The notes beneath the pieces were generated by a model. The model saw only the letters and a list, made by a program, of their open reading frames with translations, made no database searches and was not told the origin of the DNA. The translations under genes and the position numbers were made by a program. A stretch of 33,669 bases of DNA, taken from positions 1-33,669 of the forward strand of contig JACQVF010000036.1 of the NCBI GenBank assembly GCA_016209885.1, in the 5' to 3' direction. How positions within the stretch are numbered: the stretch's first letter is position 1; each line of letters opens with the position of its first letter. This document shows positions 9,131-14,721 of the stretch, in pieces. The DNA is from Gemmatimonadota bacterium. Its GTDB lineage: Bacteria; Gemmatimonadota; Gemmatimonadetes; Longimicrobiales; Gaopeijiaceae.

Positions 9131-9940
9131 ATGTGCGTTGTTCTCACGGGCAGGGGTGCTGGCGCGAAGGGTAAGCGATCCCTTCCTTTGACGTCGAGCT
9201 TCACGGCGCGAAGGGACGCCGGGACGGCGAGGTCGGCGGCCGTGTGCGGCCGCGTGCCGGTGAGCGGACGCGAGACGAGCGAGGCCACGGAGGGGCTGGC
9301 GTTGCCGGAGAGATCAGACCTGGGCGAAGGGGCCGCGACGCCCGTCGCCCCCTCCGGGGAAGGGGCGGATGTAGCGGCGATCGGCGGCTCGCCGGTGGAC
9401 GCGGCGTTGGTCCGCCAGGCGATCGGCGGAGCTGAGAAGGCGTTCGAGGCGCTGGTGAGGCGGCATCTGCGCGCCGCCCACGGCGTCGCGGTCAGCCTGG
9501 TGGGGAATGCCGAGGATGCGGAGGACGTTTGCCAGGACGCCTTCGTCGCTGCCCTGCAGCGGATCCGGGAGTGCCGGCACCCGGAGCGGTTCCGGGCGTG
9601 GCTGCTCGCGATCGTGCGGAACCGAGCCCACAACGTCCGGGAGCGGCGCGCCGTGCATGACGCATTCCCTCTCGATCCCGATACTGCGGCGGCGGCGGAA
9701 AACCCCGGGCGCGACGCCCAGCGCGCGGAACTGCGCGGGCACCTGAAGGCCGCGCTGGACACGCTCACGGAGCTCCAGCGCGAGGTGATCGTGCTCCATG
9801 ATCTCGAGGGGTGGCGCCACGCGGAGATCGCGGCGGAGCTGGGCATCTCCGCGGGTGCATCGCGGTTTCACCTGCACGTCGCGCGGCGCGCGATGCGGGC
9901 GCGCCTCTGCGGACTCTATGGCCAGGAGTCCATACGATGA
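9131..9940 (+). CDS. RNA polymerase ECF-type sigma-70 factor
   Basis: It directs RNA polymerase to a regulon, probably for envelope stress. Region 2 is clear (AFEALVRRHLRAAHG, then NAEDAEDVCQDAFVAAL and FRAWLLAIVRNRAHN). After a linker comes region 4 (DTLTELQREVIVLHDLEGW, then EIAAELGISAGASRFHLHVA), the -35-binding helix-turn-helix. The start is uncertain. The ATG at 9131 is given as a cautious outer bound, but the TTG at 9302 has the best ribosome site (GGAGGGG, 6 bases away), GTGs lie at 9242-9260, and the frame is open back to an ATG at 8945. The sigma domain itself begins near 9390, so the N-terminal extension is dispensable in any case. The stop overlaps the ATG of the next gene as ATGA (9937-9940), so the two are translationally coupled. 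Confidence 0.85.
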   Translation: MCVVLTGRGAGAKGKRSLPLTSSFTARRDAGTARSAAVCGRVPVSGRETSEATEGLALPERSDLGEGAATPVAPSGEGADVAAIGGSPVDAALVRQAIGGAEKAFEALVRRHLRAAHGVAVSLVGNAEDAEDVCQDAFVAALQRIRECRHPERFRAWLLAIVRNRAHNVRERRAVHDAFPLDPDTAAAAENPGRDAQRAELRGHLKAALDTLTELQREVIVLHDLEGWRHAEIAAELGISAGASRFHLHVARRAMRARLCGLYGQESIR

Positions 9941-10299
9941 ACGTTGATCGTTTCGCCGGCGGTGACCTGGACCCGCGGATCGATCCGGACCGCTGGGAGC
10001 GGGTCGTGCGCTCCGTGGTGGCTGCGGCCCGGCCGGAGCTGAAGCGGCTGGCGGCCCAGCGGCCGGCGCTGGCCCTGCTCACCGAATGGCGGCGGCCGGT
10101 CCTGGCCGTGGCCGCCTCGATCATCCTTGTGGCAGGCGTGACGCTTGCCTTGCGACGCGGGCAGCCGCCGGCGGCGGAAACCGAGCTTCCCGTCGTCGCC
10201 GAGGCCATCGCCTCGTCGACGATCGCGGCCTGGCTGCTGGCCGAGCAGGCCCCGACGATGGAAGAGCTGCTGGTTTCCCTGAACGGAGAGACAAGATGA
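9937..10299 (+). CDS. Small single-pass membrane protein, putative anti-sigma factor
   Basis: The 120-residue protein is coupled to the sigma factor through ATGA at 9937-9940 and to the next gene through ATGA at 10296-10299. Residues 1-53 are a charged cytoplasmic domain; residues about 54-72 (VLAVAASIILVAGVTLALR) form one transmembrane helix; the remaining 48 residues would be periplasmic. Size, topology and position directly after an ECF sigma gene are those of membrane anti-sigma factors. It lacks the HxxxCxxC zinc motif of the ZAS class, so it belongs to another class or is a divergent one. The function is inferred only from context and topology. Confidence 0.65.
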   Translation: MNVDRFAGGDLDPRIDPDRWERVVRSVVAAARPELKRLAAQRPALALLTEWRRPVLAVAASIILVAGVTLALRRGQPPAAETELPVVAEAIASSTIAAWLLAEQAPTMEELLVSLNGETR

Positions 10300-10793
10300 G
10301 CTTCGGGCTCGAACCTCGGACGCGAGAGCGGATCATCGCCGTGGCGCTGCTCGTCTCCATCTTCATGGCGGGCGTGCTGACGGCGCTCGTGGTGGGGGAG
10401 CTGATGGGCCGCTCGCGTCCGCCGGCGCCCGCGTTCGCGGGCGGGCCGCCGTTCCGCGGCCCGGGCATGGGCCCGCCTTCCGGCAGGCCCGGGAGGATGG
10501 GTGGTCCGCTCGGCCTCACCGAGATGCTCGCGGAGCGCCTCGACTTGGGCGATGAGCAGGAGCGAAAGCTCGAGGCGATCCTCGAGCGCCGGCGCGCCGT
10601 GTCGGACTCGATTCTCGAGCAGATGCGGCCGCGGCTGCAGGCGCAACTGGACTCGACGCGCACGGAGATCCGGGAGATCCTCACCCCCGAGCAGCGCGAG
10701 GAATTCGATCGCTACGCGGAGGAAGGGCGCTTGCGGCTGTTCCGCCGGATGGAGGCGCCTCCGTTCGGTGGCGGGCCACCCGTGCGGCGGTGA
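10296..10793 (+). CDS. Membrane-anchored Spy/CpxP-like protein (heavy-metal-resistance family type)
   Basis: The 165-residue protein is the third gene of the sigma operon, its ATG overlapping the previous stop by four bases. It has a transmembrane or uncleaved signal helix at about residues 12-34, a Gly/Pro/Arg-rich linker at about 40-72, then a helical domain with 'LDLGDEQERKLEAI' and the LTxxQ motif LTPEQ at about 129-133 followed by REEFDRY. This is the layout of periplasmic heavy-metal-sensor/Spy-like proteins. In such operons it is a plausible stress sensor that controls the anti-sigma factor, or a chaperone target of the sigma factor. It belongs to the same general family as the gene at 4542 but is anchored rather than secreted. 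Confidence 0.7.
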   Translation: MSFGLEPRTRERIIAVALLVSIFMAGVLTALVVGELMGRSRPPAPAFAGGPPFRGPGMGPPSGRPGRMGGPLGLTEMLAERLDLGDEQERKLEAILERRRAVSDSILEQMRPRLQAQLDSTRTEIREILTPEQREEFDRYAEEGRLRLFRRMEAPPFGGGPPVRR

Positions 10794-10803
10794 GGTACGG
10801 GCC

Positions 10804-10829
10804 GCTCGGCGGGCGCCCGCTCGCCGAGC
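10804..10829 (+). terminator. GC-rich inverted repeat after the sigma operon
   Basis: GCTCGGCGGGCG (10804-10815) pairs with CGCTCGCCGAGC (10818-10829) with one G-T wobble. It lies 11 bases after the stop of the third operon gene. The loop would be only two bases unless the top pairs open, and no T-tract follows, so terminator function is tentative. Confidence 0.35.
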
Positions 10830-10857
10830 CCACCCCCGTCGGCTGCCAAACCCAAGG

Positions 10858-10946
10858 CGACGTGTCGAAGAGCGTGCAGCCCGCGCATGGCAGCAAGTAT
10901 ATGCTGGACGGGCAGATCGAAGCGCACGAAGGAAGCTCGGCCAAGG
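10858..10946 (+). repeat. 89-bp direct repeat, left copy
   Basis: Every base matches 17303-17391 in the same orientation. The bases on either side differ at the left edge (G versus T). To the right the two copies continue to match (to 10959 and 17411) after a local indel: one G here, eight bases GTGCCAAG there. The pair encloses 6.4 kb with the five-gene operon. Confidence 0.95.
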
Positions 10947-10959
10947 GTGCGCACCATCT
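10858..10959 (+). pseudogene. DUF6883 gene fragment, left copy of the island-flanking direct repeat
   Basis: Bases 10858-10946 are identical to 17303-17391. Read in the plus frame they give DVSKSVQPAHGSKYMLDG and then QIEAHEGSSAK, which resembles the middle of a DUF6883 domain (a small domain usually encoded just before DUF4926). The homology continues to 10959 (GTGCGCACCATCT, which would encode VRTI), but one extra G after CCAAG breaks the frame relative to the expected DUF6883 sequence. There is no DUF6883-like N-terminus upstream and no C-terminus downstream. It is therefore a non-functional fragment marking the left edge of the island. Family assignment rests on the right-hand copy, whose C-terminal part is more recognisable. 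Confidence 0.65.
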
Positions 10960-11130
10960 TTCTGAGCCTCTTTCTTGTGCAGGTCCGAGCGCTTCTCCGT
11001 AAACATCGCGGGTGCAATAGGACTCGTGGCCCGGCCTTGCTGCCGATCTCGCAGGAACCGGCTTGCTTTCCAGCCGCCCGGTCACCAATTTTGCCTCCGG
11101 TGTTTCTGCGCCTTTCAGCACTGCGCCGTA

Positions 11131-11913
11131 ATGAACGAGCCCTCTGTTACGAATCTCGAATCCGCCCTGGCTCGAAGCGAGACTGACGCGGACGTGGCGC
11201 TCCGCGCTGTAGCGGCGGTCACGCGCGAGCTCCGCACTGCAAAATCCGCGGCGGCCCAGGGCGCCATACGCGATCTCCAACGTAGCATCGCCGCGGCCGA
11301 GCAGATGATGGATGCGCTGCGCGACGGCATCGGGGCCCTGCGCTCCGGCTGGAGGTTCGACGAGCAGGTGTATCTGGAATCCGGCGCTTACACCGCTGAG
11401 CTCCTCGAGATCGCGCGGGAGAGGGGTGTCCGACTCTTCGAGCAGGACGAAAGGATCCTGAGCTATCCATCGCTCGTGCGCCTGCTGCCAGCGGATGCCG
11501 CCCTCGAGATCGATCGCAAGCGCTTCAAGCGAATCCGGCCGTCGGCGGTAGCCGAGCACCTGAGAGCCCTGCAGCACAAGCAGCCGCGTTTTAAAGCGGC
11601 CCAGTTCCTGGAGGCGCTGTTCCGTGCCTATGAGCTCGCCGTGGCGGAAAAGCACCGGAAGCTCGGCTCGGTGGTGCGCCTGCTCGATGTGTATCAGATC
11701 CTCACGCTGTTCCCCGGGCAGAGGAGTGATTACTCGAAGCCGGAATTCGCCCGCGACCTCTACCTCCTGGACCAGAGCGACGTGAGGGAGACCCGGGGAG
11801 GGCGGAAGGTCAGCTTTCCGGCCGCGACCGGTACGAAGTCGGCTGGCACTCTTTCGACCGTGACCAGAGAAGGTGAGGTCAAGGCTTACTACGGCATCGC
11901 GTTCCGCCCATGA
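11131..11913 (+). CDS. Unrecognised 260-residue protein, first gene of the island operon (component 1)
   Basis: No known family was recognised. The ATG at 11131 is chosen because upstream codons of the open frame translate the flanking repeat region and look non-coding. The first 80 residues are strongly helical, Ala/Arg/Glu-rich, with heptad-like spacing (DLQRSIAAAEQMMDALRDG), so a coiled coil or helical bundle is likely. The middle contains LLEIARERGVRLFEQDERIL and YPSLVRLLPADAALEIDRKR, then a further helical region (PRFKAAQFLEALFRAYEL). The C-terminal 60 residues are polar and basic (RGGRKVSFPAATGTKSAG). There is no signal peptide or transmembrane segment, so it is cytoplasmic. The stop overlaps the next start as ATGA (11910-11913), so it is co-translated with the pseudo-ATPase. 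It may be a scaffold or recognition subunit; that is a guess. Confidence 0.75.
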   Translation: MNEPSVTNLESALARSETDADVALRAVAAVTRELRTAKSAAAQGAIRDLQRSIAAAEQMMDALRDGIGALRSGWRFDEQVYLESGAYTAELLEIARERGVRLFEQDERILSYPSLVRLLPADAALEIDRKRFKRIRPSAVAEHLRALQHKQPRFKAAQFLEALFRAYELAVAEKHRKLGSVVRLLDVYQILTLFPGQRSDYSKPEFARDLYLLDQSDVRETRGGRKVSFPAATGTKSAGTLSTVTREGEVKAYYGIAFRP

Positions 11914-12872
11914 TTCGCCCCTCTGATTACATCAAGTTCGTGCACTCCGAGTACCTGACCGATTACGTCCCCGGAGGCGGCGCGGCCGTCAAGTTCGTGG
12001 TCGCATTGGATGGCGCGTCGGCGCAGGAGGCAAGCGAAGCGTTGCGGGACCTCGCGGTGCGCGAGGGGTTCGTCTACGCCCGGGTCGACGCCCGGGAGGT
12101 CAAAACTCACATGATCGACAAGGTCTTCCACGCGATCGCGCGCCAGATCGACTGGGACGAACTGGCTCGCTTCGTGGTCCTGCGGACCCTGTCCGAGCTG
12201 CGGTTCCGGCTTCCAGAAGACGAGCCCCAGCCGACGCTTGAGGCCATCGCCCGCGCCAACGAATACGACCTGTTCGAGTTGCGGCGCGATTTCAATCAGC
12301 GCCTCCAGCAGCAACTGTTCCGGGACTACCAGATGGCGCAGGAGTTCCGGATTGCGATGATCCGGCTCTGCCTGGCACAGGTCGACCGCGGTCCGACCGC
12401 CCAGACGGAGCGGCAGGCGGTGATCGAGTGGTTGACCGGCGACCTGAGGCGCATCTCCGTACTCAAGCACGCGCTCATCTTCCAGAAGATCGCCCGGCAC
12501 AACGCCCGGTACATGCTCTTCTCGCTGGCGCGCTGGCTGACCAGGGCGGGCCGGAGCGGGCTCGTCCTGGCCCTCGACATCCAGCGGTGTACAGAACCGC
12601 GCAACGTCGGGCAGGAGATGTGGTTGAATTACTCGAAACCCGCGGTGATGGACGCCTACGAGGTGCTGCGGCAGCTCATCGATGCAACGGATGAGCTCAG
12701 CTCGTGCTTCGCGCTCGTGACCTGTGCGCCGGAGTTCCTGACCGACAGCGCGCGCGGGATCGAGGCGTACCATGCGCTGAAGCTCCGGATCTGGGACGAT
12801 GTCCGCGATGCCCACCGCCCCAACCCGTATGCCGCGCTGGTACGCCTCTCGATGACAGCGGAGCCCCGATGA
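11910..12872 (+). CDS. BrxD-like (DUF2791/PF10923) pseudo-ATPase without Walker A (component 2)
   Basis: This 320-residue protein aligns by eye with the next gene product over the start of the ATPase core. KFVVALDGASAQEASEALRD here faces GLLIGGDFGSGKSHLLEFLQ there, and EGFVYARVDAREVKTHMIDK faces QRFVASKVVISKETPLHDPT. The P-loop GGDFGSGKS is thus replaced by ALDGASAQE (about 32-40): the Gly-Lys-Ser core is gone. The Walker B strand survives as GLVLALDIQ (about 217-225), with the Asp kept but the catalytic Glu replaced by Ile. The following strand CFALVTCAPEFL (about 266-277) matches the sensor-like segment of BrxD proteins. It is therefore predicted not to hydrolyse ATP and to form a complex with the active paralogue, like inactive/active pairs in other AAA+ machines. 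It overlaps both neighbours by four bases. Confidence 0.75.
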   Translation: MIRPSDYIKFVHSEYLTDYVPGGGAAVKFVVALDGASAQEASEALRDLAVREGFVYARVDAREVKTHMIDKVFHAIARQIDWDELARFVVLRTLSELRFRLPEDEPQPTLEAIARANEYDLFELRRDFNQRLQQQLFRDYQMAQEFRIAMIRLCLAQVDRGPTAQTERQAVIEWLTGDLRRISVLKHALIFQKIARHNARYMLFSLARWLTRAGRSGLVLALDIQRCTEPRNVGQEMWLNYSKPAVMDAYEVLRQLIDATDELSSCFALVTCAPEFLTDSARGIEAYHALKLRIWDDVRDAHRPNPYAALVRLSMTAEPR

Positions 12873-14128
12873 ACGAGCACAAGGTCTCTCAGCGGCGCGC
12901 GATCGAAGCGCTCCGCTCGGGCGTGCCGAACCGGTATGCCGTGCGCGTCCTCGGATCGAGCCAGACGGCGATCGAGCAGCGCTTCCACGAAAGGCTGCGG
13001 GGGGTTCAGGACGGGACCACGGCGGGCGGCCTGCTCATCGGCGGCGATTTTGGCTCCGGCAAATCCCACCTGCTCGAGTTCCTCCAGCATCGAGCGCTGG
13101 AACAGAGATTCGTGGCGAGCAAGGTCGTAATCAGCAAGGAAACGCCGCTCCACGATCCCACCAAGGTCTTTCGGGCCGCCATCGGCGACGCGGTCGTTCC
13201 CGGCCGGCGCGGCATGGCCCTGAAGGAGATCGCCAGCTCCCTGCATTTCGACAGCCGCGGATACACCGAGTTCTTCCATTGGGTTGACACACCCGAAGCC
13301 AAGCTCAACGAGCGGTTCGCGGCCACCCTCTACCTGTTCGAGCACCTGCGCGATGACCTGGAGTTTTCTGACCGCATCGTACGCTTCTGGTCCGGGGACC
13401 CCATCGCCGTGGGCGACCTCAGACGCAAGCTAAGGGAGTCGGGCGAAAGCGCGACCTGGAACCTCTCGAAGGTCTCGGCGCGGGATCTGTCGCTCCAGCG
13501 CTTCCGCTTCGTCGCGGGATTGATCCGAGCGGCCGGCTACGCCGGGTGGGTGTTGCTCTTCGACGAAGTGGAGTTGATCGGCCGCTACTCCCTGCTCCAA
13601 CGTGCTAAAGCCTATGCCGAGATGGCCCGGTGGGTGGTCGGCTTCGAAAGTGAGCCGCTCCCCGGCCTGACATCCGTGCTCGCGATAACTCAGGATTTCG
13701 CGACGGCCGTGCTCGACCAGAAGAGGGACTACGAAACGATCCCCAATCGGCTGCGCGCGCGCGGAAACGCGGCTGACGAGTTGACCGCGCTTCAAGCCGA
13801 GCAAGGAATGCGGATTCTCGAGAACCCGCAGGGCCTGATGACGCTCGAGCCGCAGAGTTCCACCGCTCTACAGAGTGCATACGAGAAGCTCAGACGGATC
13901 CATGGCGAAGCATATGATTGGGAGCCGCCGGACGTGGCCGGGCTCGAGCGGCGCGGTTCCCGCCCTATGCGCCAATACGTACGCTCGTGGATCTACGAGT
14001 GGGACCTGCGCCGCCTCGACCCGTCCTACGCGCCCGAGATCGAGGTGGAGACGATACAAAGCGACTACTCGGAGGATGCTGAACTGGCAGTTCCGTCCGA
14101 GTCCGACCCGCCGCAAGACGACGTCTGA
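12869..14128 (+). CDS. BrxD-like (DUF2791/PF10923) P-loop ATPase (component 3)
   Basis: The 419-residue protein starts at the ATG of the ATGA overlap with component 2. The N-terminus RRAIEALRSGVPNRYAV is the characteristic opening of BREX-type BrxD/DUF2791 ATPases. Walker A is GGDFGSGKS at residues 58-66; the next conserved strand gives SKVVISKETPLHDPTKVF (about 84-101); Walker B is WVLLFDEVE at 227-235 with the Asp-Glu pair intact; a sensor-like strand SVLAITQDF follows near 270. All catalytic elements are present, so it should bind and hydrolyse ATP. In BREX, BrxD-family proteins accompany a helicase; here the partner helicase is an SNF2 protein two genes downstream. The acidic C-terminus (SDYSEDAELAVPSESDPP) is probably disordered. 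It likely forms a complex with component 2. Family assignment is good, precise role unknown. Confidence 0.82.
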   Translation: MNEHKVSQRRAIEALRSGVPNRYAVRVLGSSQTAIEQRFHERLRGVQDGTTAGGLLIGGDFGSGKSHLLEFLQHRALEQRFVASKVVISKETPLHDPTKVFRAAIGDAVVPGRRGMALKEIASSLHFDSRGYTEFFHWVDTPEAKLNERFAATLYLFEHLRDDLEFSDRIVRFWSGDPIAVGDLRRKLRESGESATWNLSKVSARDLSLQRFRFVAGLIRAAGYAGWVLLFDEVELIGRYSLLQRAKAYAEMARWVVGFESEPLPGLTSVLAITQDFATAVLDQKRDYETIPNRLRARGNAADELTALQAEQGMRILENPQGLMTLEPQSSTALQSAYEKLRRIHGEAYDWEPPDVAGLERRGSRPMRQYVRSWIYEWDLRRLDPSYAPEIEVETIQSDYSEDAELAVPSESDPPQDDV

Positions 14129-14130
14129 CG

Positions 14131-14721
14131 ATGCCCATTCCCTTCCGCGATGCCGAGGAGATCGACACCCTCGGCTCCGCCGCTTTCCTGCGCTTCATCT
14201 CGCTGAACGCTGAGCAATCCTGGTGCGGAGCGCTCTTCCTCGTCAACGCCCGGAGCGAGCCGCTCGAGTTCACGTACAACCGGATCGAAATCCCGCACCG
14301 CTTCCTCTGGCGGAAACGAGACCTCCTCCAGCACGCGGTCCGGCGCATTGCGACATCCCTATTCGAGATCTGCCCCCGCGTCCCCGCCGTGCTCCTCTGC
14401 CGCGGCGAAGAGGTCGAGCCGGAGCTATTCACCCAAGAGATCTCCGTGGGGGTCCCAGTAGCGCGCGTCGCGATCGAGGAAAAACTGATCGGACAGGGTC
14501 CCGGTGAGGAGCAGGAAACCGTGGAGACGGATCGTATCCAGCTCTTCTGGGTGGGTGGAATCCCGCCGGATGACACGAACGCGCGCCGCCTCGTCGCTCG
14601 GTTTGCCGCGCGGGGGATGCTCCTAGAGCCGTTCGATCGGGCGGCGGCCGGGCTTCATGAAGTCTATGGCGTGAAAAGCCCGCAAGAAGATGTCCTGGTG
14701 GAGCCTGCGACCACGGTCTAG
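14131..14721 (+). CDS. Unrecognised 196-residue protein of the island operon (component 4)
   Basis: No known family was recognised. It begins two bases after the stop of the ATPase gene and its last 32 bases overlap the SNF2-nuclease gene, so it is clearly part of the operon. It is a cytoplasmic, mixed alpha/beta protein without signal or membrane segment. Visible landmarks are SAAFLRFISLNAEQSWCGAL, a basic stretch RFLWRKRDLLQHAVRRIA, a short hydrophobic strand VPAVLLCRGEEVEPELF, and a C-terminal acidic tail. Three cysteines are dispersed and form no zinc motif. Its conserved position between ATPase and helicase suggests a linker or adaptor. No function can be read from the sequence. Confidence 0.7.
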   Translation: MPIPFRDAEEIDTLGSAAFLRFISLNAEQSWCGALFLVNARSEPLEFTYNRIEIPHRFLWRKRDLLQHAVRRIATSLFEICPRVPAVLLCRGEEVEPELFTQEISVGVPVARVAIEEKLIGQGPGEEQETVETDRIQLFWVGGIPPDDTNARRLVARFAARGMLLEPFDRAAAGLHEVYGVKSPQEDVLVEPATTV

